A DNA stretch of 64,000 nt from Coriolopsis trogii (GCA_020543525.1 JAHYIO010000002.1:367714-431713), one strand, 5' to 3'; positions 36,563-48,490 are shown, counted from the first letter of the stretch. Notes: a model not told the origin generated them from the sequence alone. Numbers and translations are program-made.

Positions 36563-36739
36563 CGTTGAGCTTGCGTGTGTTTACTGAGACTTGCCGGCCC
36601 ACGGAATAGTAGAAGATGAGATATGAACTAATGAGGCCAACAATGAGCCTCGGACGAACAAAGGGAGACCGAGGAAGACAAAGGATAATGGTGGTCGACG
36701 GCCAAGTTCAACTTGCCATCGTAGCCGCATTCCTGATCG

Positions 36740-38949
36740 GGAAACAACATGCGGCTCCGCTTGCGCCGACAAGCGCCGACCTCCGCAGTGACCCATATTC
36801 TCTCCCAGTTTGCCCTTTTCTCCGGCAGTTGGCATTCTTCAATTATACGTGTGTAAAGAGATTTAACTCAGATTGCTTGTTCATACAAATGAGACGTTCA
36901 GTACGACTAGCTATAAGTGTATGGACGTTTCAAATTGTAACCAGCAAATCATGAGCACAGCCACGTCTGGCCTTCACTGACTGGCGTCTGAACTCGCAAG
37001 ACCACGACCGCATCCATCGCCTGCAACCCCGAGTGATCTCCGCAAAGGCTGACGTCCCCGCTTCTGATGCGCATGGACTCCTGTGGACTCACTTTGAATG
37101 GCGTTGTCTGTCAAGGTCTGGCCGGTGACCTTTGAGTCCGGCCCTCAGGCTGCGACTCGAAGGGAAGCTGTACTGCGGACCCACGAGTCAGAGACAACCG
37201 ATCGTGGAATCCTCCCGGACAACTGGCAGAGTCACATTGCCACGACAATCGAATGCAGATAACAACCGATCTGATGTGGCCGCCGAAGCTCCATGGATCA
37301 CAGGCTGACCTAGGTTCGGAACCACAAAAGGATCGTCATAACCAATACACGCTTCCCAAGGCCATTGTTCCTTGAGTTGCCTTCCGAATCACTTTACCCG
37401 GCCCTCGTGGACGTCGCATGCGGACAAGGCGCAGCTTCAGCTTGGTTAGGCACCGGCGTCACAGCTCCTCCGTTCCGTCCCGCGGGCTCCAGTCTCAAGT
37501 TGCTCTTCACGGAGCTGACATTGATGCCATTGTGTGCTGCAGGCATACAATGCGGTCCACCAGCCTTTGATATCGCGCCTCCGCCAGACCAATCTCGTAG
37601 CGACCCTGTAAGAGAATCATGAAATCCCGTGCGATTCGACACACGCGCCACGAGTTCTATTGCCTGAGGGCTCGGAGCAGCGGGCGCCCCTTGAGAATGC
37701 TGAGAGGCTCACCAGAAATGAGTGCGCTTGAGATGTCCTCGAACTCGGTCTAACCGATGATGGCTGCGAATGGCGAGCACGGGTGAATAAGAGGGCCGTC
37801 ACGACCTGGCGGTTGAATGAACCGCTTCCCTCCTTCGATCTTGTGCAGCTCGTAGACAGACACGAGGTGTTCCTCTATAAAACAGGTTAGTATCAGATTG
37901 CGTGAGCTGTAACCAGCGGATGAAACTTGGACCGATGAAGTCTCCAGCATGGCAAGGCATCCTCTGAGCCGGGTTTGCTATTGAGTATAGGACCCGCAGC
38001 AATAATAGCTCATCAGTGAAGTTGTACTAATCAAGCAAACGAAGTTGTGACTCACAAGGAATCGAGTGCAAATCACAGGCAACACACTACTATTGCTCAG
38101 CAGTTCACACCGGGGGCATGGACCCATGTAACGCGATGTCACATTTTGATCACATCTTAGTAATTGGCCGAATGAGGCCAGCATGTCCCATTGCGTTACA
38201 TGCTGGTCATATTTCAAATGTGATCCCTCTATAATCAATATGTAACAATCCAAGAAACTCACCTATGTAGCTCATTGTTACATTTGTTATGGGTTTTCTA
38301 TAGGTCTGTGCACCACATGCCGGAGATATTTGAGATGTGATTACTATGTGCTTCCAATATGAGATAGAGTCTCATAGTGAACAAATTCAGGTAAAACAAG
38401 TAATATGTTTACAATATAGATAGAAGTGGGAGTTTATGCCACACAGTAGTCTCATCTGTGTCACAGGGTGGTAATATCAAGTATATAAACCCCATATGTT
38501 ACAAATGGGGGCAAATGTTATATATGGGTCAAAATTACAATACATTTGAAATGCATTCTACAGAATGGTAATAAGAGATATTTTGGTAATATGTAAAACA
38601 TATTGTGTTCACATTCAGAATATAAATAGTGTATGATCAAAATGAAGTTCACAATAATTGCTACTAGTTCTACTACTAAACCGCTACCACTACTACTACT
38701 GCTACTACTATGGCTACCACTAGATACTTCTACTATATAAGTGACAATAACTAGAGCCTACTTATGTCTACCTGCAACTACTTATTGCACCTTACAGATA
38801 CTCAATACCAAAACTAAGCAACTTACTGAGAGCAAACAAACTTAACTATGGACAGCCAAATGTGAAGTGTATTAATATTGTGAAGAACGTGGGGCAATAA
38901 TTGAGCAAGACTGGGAGAAATATCATACTCAGATAGAACTATAAAGAAT
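36740..38949. other. Gene-poor, partly AT-rich region
   Basis: No supported gene. 38.2-38.95 kb is AT-rich and full of variants of TGTTACA/TGTAACA and ACTACT-type words (CTACTA-rich stretch about 38660-38740). An inverted repeat lies at 38125-38138/38189-38202. This region leads into the minisatellite. Confidence 0.5.
38125..38202. repeat. Inverted repeat (about 14-bp arms)
   Basis: CATGTAACGCGATG at 38125-38138 is the near-perfect reverse complement of CATTGCGTTACATG at 38189-38202 (one mismatch), separated by a 50-bp loop. It could form a hairpin. No matching mobile-element gene is present nearby. Confidence 0.6.
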
Positions 38950-41625
38950 ATTAACTCTGTGCAGTGACCAGGCTAGGGTGGCAAGAACATTGTGCTTAGG
39001 CAGAACATGCAAGAATATCAACACTATGCAGGGACCAAGCAAGGGTGGCAAGAATATTGTGCTTAGGCGGAATATGCAAGAATATCAACTCTGTGGGGTG
39101 AGCAGGCGAGGGTGGCCAGAACACTATGCTTAGGCAGAACATGCAAGAATGTCGACACTGTGGGGTGACTAGGCGAGGGTGGCAAGAATATCAACACTGT
39201 GCGGTGAGCAGGCGAGGGTGGCAAGAATATTATGCTTAGGCGGAATATGCAAGAATATCAACTCTGTGGGGTGACCAGGCGAGGGTGGCGAGAACACTGT
39301 GCTTAGGCAGAACATGCAAGAATGTCGACACTGTGCGGTGAGCAGGCAAGGGTGGCAAGGATATTGTGCTTAGGCGGAATATGCAAGAATGTCGACACTG
39401 TGCGGTGAGCAGGCGAGGGTAGCGAGAACACTGTGCTTAGGCGGAATATGCAAGAATATCAACTCTGTGGGGTGACCAGGCGAGGGTGGCGAGAATATTG
39501 TGCTTAGGCGGAATATGCAAGAATGTCGACACTGTGCGGTGAGCAGGCGAGGGTGGCGACAATATTGTGCTTAGGCGGAATATGCAAGAATATCAACTCT
39601 GTGGGGTGACCAAGCAAGGGTGGCAAGAATATTGTGCTTAGGCGGAATATGCAAGAATATCAACTCTGTGGGGTGACCAGGCGAGGGTGGCGAGAACACT
39701 GTGCTTAGGCAGAACATGCAAGAATGTCGACACTGTGCGGTGAGCAGGCAAGGGTGGCAAGAATATTGTGCTGAGGCGGAATATGCAAGAATGTCGACAC
39801 TGTGCGGTGAGCAGGCGAGGGTAGCGAGAACACTGTGCTTAGGCAGAACATGCAAGAATGTCGACACTGTGCGGTGAGCAGGCGAGGGTGGCAAGAATAT
39901 TGTGCTGAGGCGCAATATGCAAGAATATCAACTCTGTGGGGTGACCAGGCGAGGGTGGCAAGAATATCAACACTGTGCGGTGAGCAGGTGAGGGTGGCAA
40001 GAATATTGTGCTTAGGCGGAATATGCAAGAATATCAACTCTGTGGGGTGACCAGGCGAGGGTGGCGAGAACACTGTGCTTAGGCAGAACATGCAAGAATG
40101 TCGACACTGTGCGGTGAGCAGGAGAGGGTGGCAAGAATATTGTGCTGAGGCAGAATATGCAAGAATATCAACTCTGTGGGGTGACCAGGCGAGGGTGGCG
40201 AGAATATTGTGCTTAGGCGGAATATGCAAGAATGTCGACACTGTGCGGTGAGCAGGCGAGGGTAGCGAGAACACTGTGCTTAGGCAGAACATGCAAGAAT
40301 GTCGACACTGTGCGGTGAGCAGGAGAGGGTGGCAAGAATATTGTGCTGAGGCAGAATATGCAAGAATATCAACTCTGTGGGGTGACCAGGCGAGGGTGGC
40401 GAGAATATTGTGCTTAGGCGGAATATGCAAGAATGTCGACACTGTGCGGTGAGCAGGCGAGGGTTGCAACAATATTGTGCTTAGGCGGAATATGCAAGAA
40501 TATCAACTCTGTGGGGTGACCAAGCAAGGGTGGCAAGAATATTGTGCTTAGGCGGAATATGCAAGAATGTCGACACTGTGCAGTGAGCAGGCGAGGGTAG
40601 CGAGAACACTGTGCTTAGGCGGAATATGCAAGAATATCAACTCTGTGCGGTGACCAAGCAAGGGTGGCGAGAATATTGTGCTGAGGCAGAATATGCAAGA
40701 ATATCAACTCTGTGGGGTGAGCAGGCGAGGGTGGCCAGAACACTGTGCTTAGGCAGAACATGCAAGAATGTCGACACTGTGGGGTGACTAGGCGAGGGTG
40801 GCAAGAATATCAACACTGTGCGGTGAGCAGGCGAGGGTGGCAAGAATATTGTGCTTAGGCGGAATATGCAAGAATATCAACTCTGTGGGGTGACCAGGCG
40901 AGGGTGGCGAGAACACTGTGCTTAGGCAGAACATGCAAGAATGTCGACACTGTGCGGTGAGCAGGCAAGGGTGGCAAGAATATTGTGCTGAGGCGGAATA
41001 TGCAAGAATGTCGACACTGTGCGGTGAGCAGGCGAGGGTAGCGAGAACACTGTGCTTAGGCAGAACATGCAAGAATGTCGACACTGTGCGGTGAGCAGGC
41101 GAGGGTGGCAAGAATATTGTGCTGAGGCGCAATATGCAAGAATATCAACTCTGTGGGGTGACCAGGCGAGGGTGGCGAGAATATTGTGCTTAGGCAGAAC
41201 ATGCAAGAATATCAACACTGTGCGGTGAGCATGCAAGGGTGGCAAGAATATTGTGCTTAGGTGGAACAGACAATAATGTTGACACTGTGCGGTAGCCAAA
41301 GCAAGGGTGGCAAGAATATTAACCCTGTGCGGTGAGCAGGTGAGGGTGGCGAGAACATTGTGCTTAGGTGGAACATGCAAGAATGTTGACACTGTGTAGT
41401 GTCCAGAGGAGGATGGGGAGAACATTGTGCTTAGGCAGAATATGCAAGAATATCAACACTGTGCGGTAAGCATGCAAGGGTGGCAAGAATATCAACTCTG
41501 TGCGGTAACCAAGGGTGGGGAGAATATCGACTCTCTGTAGTGACCATTTGAGGGCGGCAAGAACACTTGTGCTCAGGCAGAACTTATAAGAATATCAACC
41601 CTATGTGGTAACTAAGCTAAGGTGC
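38950..41625. repeat. Minisatellite, 67-bp unit, about 40 copies
   Basis: A long direct tandem array. Each full unit carries the landmarks GTGCTTAGGCGGAATATGC, AAGAAT(A/G)TC, ACTGTG(C/G)GGTGA and CAGGCGAGGGTGGC; successive GCTTAGG landmarks lie 67 bp apart (for example 39368 to 39435). Two main variants intermix: one with 'aatatcaactctgtggggtgacc', the other with 'aatgtcgacactgtgcggtgagc'. Shortened units lacking the GTGCTTAGG segment (about 40 bp) occur, for example near 39180 and 39960. Both ends are more diverged than the middle, as expected for ongoing unequal exchange. Open frames across it are by-products of a repeat length not divisible by three. Confidence 0.95.
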
Positions 41626-42014
41626 ATCAGGAAAAATCTGCCAGACTCGCGAGTACTCGGACGTCTCGAGAGCACGGATATACCGGGAGTATAGTCCCCC
41701 TTTCCATAGCGCTCGAGAGCCCTACTGAGCGGCTCGCGAGAACTCGCAAGCACTCGCGAGTATGCCATACGCCGGCAGAGGCACTCTCTAGTTGCAGTAG
41801 CACACCTTTTCCTCTCGAGCTTACACATGATATAGCACATAAAATCATATATATTCCACCTTATATACTATACATAACATCGCACACCATTGTACTACAG
41901 TGGATGGGGTGAGAACTACAACGACTCAGGCAAGACGTAGACGACAAGAAAGGCAAGGGCGAGAGCAAAATGAAAGCTGAGAGCGAAGAGGCAAAGATTG
42001 AGAGACGTGAGCAG

Positions 42015-42096
42015 AGAGACGAGAGCACAGACCAGAGACGAGAGCACAGACCAGAGACGAGAGCACAGACCAGAGACGAGAGCACAGACCAGAGAC
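42015..42096. repeat. Tandem repeat, 19-bp unit, about 4 copies
   Basis: The unit CAGAGACGAGAGCACAGAC is repeated head to tail with almost no variation. It creates a spurious Leu/Ser/Cys-rich open frame on the minus strand. Confidence 0.8.
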
Positions 42097-43259
42097 ACGA
42101 CAGCGAAGAACAAAGAGTGAAGAGAGAGCCAGGGCAAGAGTGAGACGGATAGCCAACAGGCAAGCGACTGTCAGTCACCGTAGTCGCATGACGACAGCAG
42201 CAGGGCAACAAGAGGAGATATCGAAAAGCACTTGAATACAGATTGTTACGATTGATGTCGAGTAGCGGGTCAAGCAGATAGCCTCTCATCGCGTGAAGGG
42301 TGTACACTCAGGCGTCATCGCACTTCTTGCATGCCTTCGGGCAGTTCATGCAGGCGTTGTTGACCGTTCGAGGCTTGGTTCAAGAGGGCTGGGCAAGATA
42401 GGAGGGAAGGGATACATGTGCATGGGCATGGTATGAATCGTCCTCTGGCTGGGGGGTGTCGGTGGGGGACTAAGGAGAGTGCTGATGGCCGTCGGACTTG
42501 GGGTCAGTGTCGTCCAAGGTCGTCGGAAAGACAAAGAGGAAGACAGAAAGGCAGATGAGACGGTCCTGATATAGAGTCTAGACGGGAACAAGCAGACAGA
42601 GAACTGACGAAGTCTTCGGTGCTGTTGTGCCCATGTGCTGTGAGAGGACACGTAGCCTGGGTTCGCAGGCTGACAGGGCAAGGCACACAGGAGGGACGAT
42701 GCTGCGCCTGGAAAATGGAGGGGCTCCGATATGGATTCTTGAGTAGGGAGACAGTTTAAACCAAGGGCGGGCGGAGAGGCAAGCGGCGAGAGGCGAGAGG
42801 TAAGAGGCGAGACGGACCTGTCTTGATACATGAGCGCGATGTTGGAGGGTGTTTCGAACAGAGCGAGTAGAGCCAATTTTGACTGCAGTACTTATGACGG
42901 ATCCGGAGGAGGAGTGGGAGACGTGGTACAGACTGAGATAGGCTTGCTTGCCGAGTTTAGGGCAAGCGCCGCGCTACTTGCGCGATACTCTGAGTCGACC
43001 ACGCACAGAAACATGACCCATAAACATACAAATGTGGTCGGAAGACTGATACTGTGCAACTGAAAACACATATAAGCCATTTTGCTTTACTCCGCAACGC
43101 TATGATCCCACCTTTGTTGATGGACCTGGGCGCTACCGTCTAGGAGGCCTCGCGAACGCTCTCGAGCCATGGCTGTGTCTCTCACGTCTCTCGAGCTAAG
43201 CTGGGTGTTCGGGAGATCTGGGGTTTTCCCTGATGTGGCAAGCAGATCCACCCTGCACA

Positions 43260-43430
43260 TCAACTAAGGGAGGGTCACAAGACCATTATCCTCAGGCACA
43301 ACTTGCAAAACATCAAAGCTGTGCAGTAACCAAGGGCAGGTGGCAAGAATTTCACTTCTCTGTGGTGACCAAGCAGGAGTCCTAGGAATATTGATCCTTT
43401 GTAGTGATCAAGTAAGTGCCGATGTGTCGG
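43260..43430. repeat. Degenerate outlying copies of the 67-bp minisatellite
   Basis: Words such as TGTGCAGTAACCAAG, GGTGGCAAGAAT and CTCTGTGGTGACCAAGC recall the main array 1.7 kb to the left but are heavily diverged and irregular. They look like old copies separated by an insertion or a rearrangement. Confidence 0.5.
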
Positions 43431-44150
43431 GTCAACCTACAGCAAATGTATCCATCGGCAAGCTCATGTATTAGCTCAAAATGGGTGGCCTGTTCACCAG
43501 CAAACTCGACAGATATCGGCACAGATACAACAGTAGATTCATTTGTCATTCCAACACGCAGTTTCCGGGAGTAGTATTTGGTTCTCGGATTTGCGGGAAT
43601 GAGACCCGTACGACCAGGATATTTGCAAGTATAGATACAAATAGAGACAGCGAGAAGTACAGCTTCCACTGATGCGTCCTCATCCTTGTCCTCATCCTCG
43701 AAGCCATGACTTTCGCCGCCCTCCTCGTTTGCCCTCAACAAAGAAACTGTCAAGACACGAGGAGATGCGTGACGAATGAGGGCAGGGACAGGTGTAGACA
43801 GAGAGAATGGTGAGGACGAGGATGGCAAAGAGGACGGTCAGGACAGTCCGAGGGACCACCAGGAGGGCAAGCAGAACACGAGTGAGGACTGCGAAGCTGG
43901 CAAGTGTACCGAGGGATTGCTCTTACCATGTTCGCGGATATTGCTCTCGCTGTTCTCGCTGCCCTCGCTGCCGTCGAGGCCTTCGCTGTTCTCACTGCCC
44001 TTAAAGCCCTCGCCCTCTTCATCACCTCTCTATACCCGTCTCTCTGCTCCCCTCGCCACGCCGTCCTCACTCACCTCCTCATCAATCACTGCACGCCTTG
44101 GGGTAAGAGTGATCCACGAGCGCGCATACAACGCATGAAGGAGAACTTAC

Positions 44151-44892
44151 TTCAAGAACGCCAGCGCCTGCCGGGTGCTCGTCCAGCTGGATGATGAGGA
44201 CGAGGAGGGCCGCAAACCGCGGCGACTCTATGTGGGCCAAAATCCGCTCGACGATGTCAGGCTGCGCTTGGACGTACGCCAACATCTGAGCAGCCCACTC
44301 AGAACTCACGCCACGGGAGACGGGAGGGGATGGGGAAGGGGTAAATGGGATGTATTCACCTCCGCGGACTTCTTGCTCAAGAATGCAACGTTCACTTTTG
44401 CGAAGTGCGTCGCCATCATGACCTGGCTCCCCATCTCCTCTGGGGACTTGTCAAGGACGGTCTCCCAGAAAGGCACAAGTAATTGGTCCTTGTGGTTGAC
44501 GCAGGTGTCGACTATTGAGAATATCTCGCTGCACAAGACCTCCGTGGCGACATATGGATACCTCCAGGGATCGAGCGACTGAGCCGACACGCTCGCTACG
44601 GTCATGAGCAGACACTCACTTGAAGCTGCCCCTCTCGCCGCCCTCGATCTGCCCTGTCACGTAACCCAGGAGCCGCTGTAAGACATTGACGCGAGAGAAG
44701 TAGTCGATAAGACGTGTGTTCTGTGCTTTGCACTCCTGGAGAAGGTCGTCCTCGTCGAGGATGGATTCCAGCGAAAAATCCTCCTTGGCTGGGAAGCTGT
44801 CGATTGCGGACGCATTGTGGAAACCGAATCTGCTGGCAGAGTCGCTTCAGACAGCTCGCGGATGGAAGGCAATCTGTGTACCTGCAAAACAT
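44151..44892 (-). pseudogene. SAPS-domain protein gene (Sit4/PP6-associated), 5' fragment only
   Basis: SAPS proteins are regulatory subunits of Sit4/PP6-type phosphatases. Four exons join in frame: 44892-44882, 44829-44620, 44561-44360, 44285-44151 (186 codons). They give 'RFGFHNASAIDSF', 'ILDEDDLLQECKAQNTRLID', 'YPYVATEVLCSEIF', 'DQLLVPFWETVL' and end in 'QLDEHPAGAGVLE' before a good GTAAGT donor. The first codons read M-F-C-R, where I expect M-F-W-R in the family (from memory of the family). Normal members continue for several hundred residues, but no matching next exon appears in the following 600 bp, only low-complexity GAG/GCG-rich sequence. It is therefore a truncated copy, probably a duplication remnant. 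If read through the last donor, it would stop at 44082. Confidence 0.75.
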
Positions 44893-45674
44893 TCAGTTCT
44901 GAGTGTCTCGAGACCTCCTGGCCAACGTCTTGTCGCCACCCTCTCAGTGATCGTCGCAAGGACGCAACCTCGTCAGTGGGCGCGCCTTTGCGTTCATCTG
45001 GAGTTCGTCGTCCGAGTCGCGGGTCGTTGTGATTGTAGCCTTGGTGGTATGCAGCCAGAGCGCCAGAGTGCGTGAAAGAGAGAGAGAGCGCAAGAGGGAG
45101 AGAGAGCGCAAGAGAAAGAGAAAGAGACAGCGCGCGCGCGACAGAGCAGGGGGGTACAAGAGAGACACAGATAGAGACAGAGGGCGAGCGAGCGAGATAG
45201 CGGAGATGAAGATGCACGTGAGACAGGGCAGAAGGGTCGTCACTCACCATATTGTCCATGGCACTATTCGTAAGGAAGTCTATTTGGCTTAGTCGGAGTA
45301 TTGGGATCTTGTTGGTTTGCTGTTCGAGTCCCGAAGTGGATGAGTTTTTATTTTCAGAGCGCCTATGACACTGCTCCATCCACCCGTCCGTCTACCCGTA
45401 CGAACACCCAAGGGTATACGGGTCGGGTCCTCTTTGAAATACCCATACCCGAGCCGTGCCATACCCTATGCAAGGTTCGGCTCAGAGGATTGCCAACTGG
45501 AGCCGCCTCAGAACCCCCAAGCCGCGGCTTACAGGCTGAGCCGGGCCCTGCAACTCACTGTGTGTGCCTGAACGTGTTGATATCTCCTGAGCTCCGTACA
45601 ACATTGCGTGTAACGAAGCTAAATGAAACATGGATGTGCTACATACTCTGTTGGCCCGACCACAGCACACAGTC
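44893..45674. other. Upstream of the SAPS fragment, with purine-rich microsatellite
   Basis: No gene is supported. A GAGA/GAAAGA-rich simple sequence with a GCGCGCGC run lies at about 45065-45145. The right end is the 3' flank of the helical-protein gene that ends at 45675. Confidence 0.5.
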
Positions 45675-46951
45675 TTACTGGACGGACTCGCGTGCTCTCT
45701 TCAATGTGTCAATGTGCCCGATCAGCGCCTCCTCCAACAATCGACAGTCCTGCCATATTGATGAGAGCTTGTGCTAAGATCATCAACCGCAGAGACGTAC
45801 CTCGGCAAGCAGGGAACAGTCATTCATCATACGGTCGAATTGTTGACCCGCATTGCGAAGATCCTGAAGAGGAATCCCTTGCTTCCCCCCCACGTTAATA
45901 CTCGTCGACTGGGCCTTTGCATTGCCCATAAGTGCCTGAGCCTAGATTGAGTATCAAACTGCCAGATCGTACATGCGACTCACTTTCAGTCGAACGACCA
46001 ACTCGTTCTGCCGCTGCGTCTGAGCGTCGAGTTCTTGCATCAACAACGTGTAGCGCGCTAGCGCTGAACAAAAGTCGTGAGTAGAAAGATGTTCGGCTGC
46101 CATGCTAAACCAGGAATTGAAGTCAGAGTCCCATAAGGAAGCGGTGTCCCGTCTGATTTGCTGACGTCGACTCTGGAGCTGGCGTAATTCGTCGACAAGC
46201 TCGGCAAGCTGTCCGCAACACATGTTGGCCAACCAATTCCTGCGATACTCGAGCTCGAGGTTGAATTTAATCTGCCCCTCCTTGGCAAACTAGTCAGTAT
46301 TTTTGCCGCGGATTCACATTGGATATCGAACCTCGGTGAACAAGAAGTCAAAACAACCCTCACGACGGGCATGTTCCGTAACAACGCCCTTGACACGTTC
46401 AGTGAGCCGAATTGAGGTCCGCTCATACTCCGGGTAAACTTTCTCCAAAACCTCCCGCTCCCCTTTCTCGGTGAAGAGGACGTAGCCATCGAACAGCATC
46501 TTGAACTAGACCAATGTGAGGATCACACGGGCGTTGAGGTAGACGGCTTGGACCAACTGACCTCGTACCACTTATCAATACTGCTCTTGAAGCTCTGGTT
46601 AAGTCCTTTGACCGTCGACTCCAACTGGGGTGCTAGCTCCCCACTCGCTGGGTAGAGCTCGCACAACATGCGATGAACACAAAGGATTTCGCCCTTCATG
46701 ACCTCATTGAGGATGTCGAGGTCGCAACTCGACCGTGAAGACAGAGTAACAACCCATTTTCCCAGGTCTCTAGGTAACGAATATTTCTCGCATAGACTGT
46801 GAAGCATGGGGTGAGCATGGAGGAAAGGGGTCGCGCCACTTTGTCCGAACCTTTCAATCTGCATGTCCAAAGAAGCTGAGATATCTGTGTTTGCCCGGGT
46901 GAACGACTCAATCAACGTTATAGCGAACCCGACTCCTAGTCCTGGAGCCAT
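45675..46951 (-). CDS. Helical/coiled-coil protein of unknown function
   Basis: Not recognised. Five exons with consistent phase-0 splicing (46951-46562, 46505-46332, 46289-45984, 45941-45801, 45749-45675) give 361 aa from an ATG at 46951, ending 'RARESVQ' then TAA. The sequence is rich in Leu, Glu, Gln and Arg with long helical stretches, e.g. 'LAELVDELRQLQSRRQQIR' and 'LMQELDAQTQRQNELVVRL'. A less polar segment near the start contains 'GVGFAITLIESF'. Coding-looking exons upstream on the same strand (47711-47646, 47592-47449, 47357-47253) have good donors and acceptors and join one another in frame. They may be 5' exons of this gene or a separate small gene; I could not bridge 47253 to 46951 with confidence. 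The donor at 46331 (GTTCGA) is weak. Confidence 0.6.
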
Positions 46952-47814
46952 TGGAGGATGAAAGCTGATACAGAGGTGTACACAGTCACAGTCAAGAGTG
47001 CCACCGGGCGAAGCCGAAGACACTTTGGACGACGGGAATAGCCGAACGGATTCCCGTTGCAAGGCCCGGTGCAAGACGCCAGTAAGAACGGGGTATGCGA
47101 CACGGCCTCCACGAAATCAACATGGCATCCACAATATCGACATGGCATCCACGACGTCAACATGGCATCCGCGAAATTGATGAGTCCCTTACTGCCTCGA
47201 AGTGGATGGTCGGTAGGGAAGCCAGTAGGCTAAGGGCATGCATGCTGCGCACCTTGGCTTCGACAATCCATAACTCCCTAAGCAACTGCATTCGCAAAGT
47301 GAGAGAACGAGGATCAATGACATTGAGCCTTCGTGAGAACAGACCGACAATAGTCAACTGATATCAGGATGACCCTCTGTGACCCGACTGACTGATCTGA
47401 CCCAAAGCCATGCACGATGCCTGCCCTGGTCTGCGCCGACTCACGCACCGATTCCTTCAGCGTTGCTGATACGTTACGAGGGAAGCCGGAGGAGTAGCAC
47501 GTCCCAGCCGGAAGTACCACGTCGAGGTTACTTCGATGAGTATCTCGAGGACGATGTAAATCATATGTCGCACATTCGCAAGAGTATCTTCCCTAATAAA
47601 TTCATCATTGTCATGTAATATAGCAGAAGCTACAACGATACATACCTGTGCATGTTCTCCAAGCCTAACGGATTGTCTGACAGCTTCGTTGACCAGTAAC
47701 TTGCGTCTCATGATCACCAAGCACACGGCGCTGGAGGACGAAGGGCTGTGAGACAGGCGTGGAAAAAGGAAGGTCAGAGGAGAGACGATTCACGCGCCGG
47801 GTCATACCCTGGTC
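46952..47814 (-). other. Possible 5' exons and a 20-bp tandem repeat
   Basis: Holds the three candidate exons 47711-47646, 47592-47449 and 47357-47253; the last contains 'LRMQLLRELWIVEAK'. Between them and the downstream gene, three to four copies of a 20-bp unit related to GTGGATGCCATGTTGATTTC (minus strand) lie at about 47102-47175. Confidence 0.4.
47102..47175. repeat. Tandem repeat, 20-bp unit, 3-4 copies
   Basis: The plus strand shows the word CAACATGGCATCC or CGACATGGCATCC recurring every 20 bp or so with a few substitutions. A short imperfect minisatellite seed. Confidence 0.7.
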
Positions 47815-48490
47815 AAGACGAAGAGGAATACTATGAAGGTCTGCCCGGGGACCTGACAGGCCGAATAAGGATGTGAAGTAGAGCCAGCATCAAGGGCGAT
47901 GGCAGCGATAAATCCGGCAGCAAAGACATCGAAGGGCTAGGGGAGAAGGATGAGGGAGAGGGTGGCTGGGGCGGACAAGGGGACGTACGAGCAAGGAGCT
48001 AACAGGGCCGTCTTCAAATACCCGTGTGCTGACGATGTCGTTGCCGAGAGGGATGGGCAGCGGCTACGAAGCCTTCGTGTATGCGTGTATGGCGGTGATG
48101 GCGTGAGGGCTGTTGAGCCTTGCTTGAGAATGAGCCGATGGCGATGAGTTGTAGAGGTAAGGTGATGGGGTAGAGAATGAAGAGGCGGAATTAGATGCCA
48201 CCTGAGGATTAAGATGAGAACATGAGGAGACTTTGGGAGAGAATATATGCGAAAAGCTAGATTGAACGGGGCTGATATAATCAGCTGACTGACCAATTGT
48301 AGCTCTTTTGCGACTTGTGAAGATGATCAGGAAGACGAGGAAGAGGATGCTGAGGGGGCAAGCGATCGTGTTGGCGATGTTGGCGAGCAAAGTAGCATTG
48401 CCTACGCGGGGAATGCCACATTCTGTGTTGGCGCCTACGGAGGCAAAGGTGGAGTTTGCTGAGTCGCCAACGAGGACAGACGCATTATGA
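47815..48490 (-). pseudogene. Chs7-like (chitin synthase export chaperone family) membrane protein pseudogene
   Basis: Recognisable pieces appear in order but in different frames. They are a luminal-type start containing 'ECGIPRVGNATLLANI', a first transmembrane helix 'ACPLSILFLVFLIIFTSRKR', then 'LKQGSTAL', 'NDIVSTRVFEDGPVSSLL', a segment 'FDVFAAGFIAAIALDAG' and finally 'FIVFLFVLTRV'. In fungal multi-pass proteins of the Chs7 family, a helix, 'EQGSTAL', a 'VEDG' motif and an 'LFVLT' helix occur in this order, so the homology is by pattern from memory. At least three frame changes and missing segments separate the pieces, and the 3' part of the family is absent. Splicing cannot restore one frame. 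A (GGAGA)n-type run lies upstream at about 48660-48690. Confidence 0.6.

Larger units (their letters stand above)
41626..44150. other. Gene-poor region after the minisatellite
   Basis: No supported gene. It contains CTCGCGAG-type palindromic words at 41645-41765, a short 19-bp tandem repeat near 42.02-42.1 kb, and degenerate minisatellite copies at 43.26-43.43 kb. At 43.75-44.07 kb there are GAG-rich (plus-strand CTC-rich) runs directly downstream of the truncated SAPS gene. Confidence 0.5.

Noticed and set aside
38950..41625. Tandem array considered as a CRISPR array, and its 255-codon minus-strand frame as a repeat protein
   Set aside because: There are no unique spacers, the whole 67-bp unit repeats, and the host is a eukaryote. 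The frame exists only because the unit lacks stops in some phases and has no start context or conserved domain.
41640..41770. CTCGCGAG-rich palindromic words as transposon terminal repeats
   Set aside because: No matching partner repeat, target-site duplication or transposase-like frame could be found nearby.
41861..42307. Leu/Ser-rich minus-strand frame resembling a membrane protein
   Set aside because: The hydrophobic part is produced by the 19-bp tandem repeat; no splice structure or homology.
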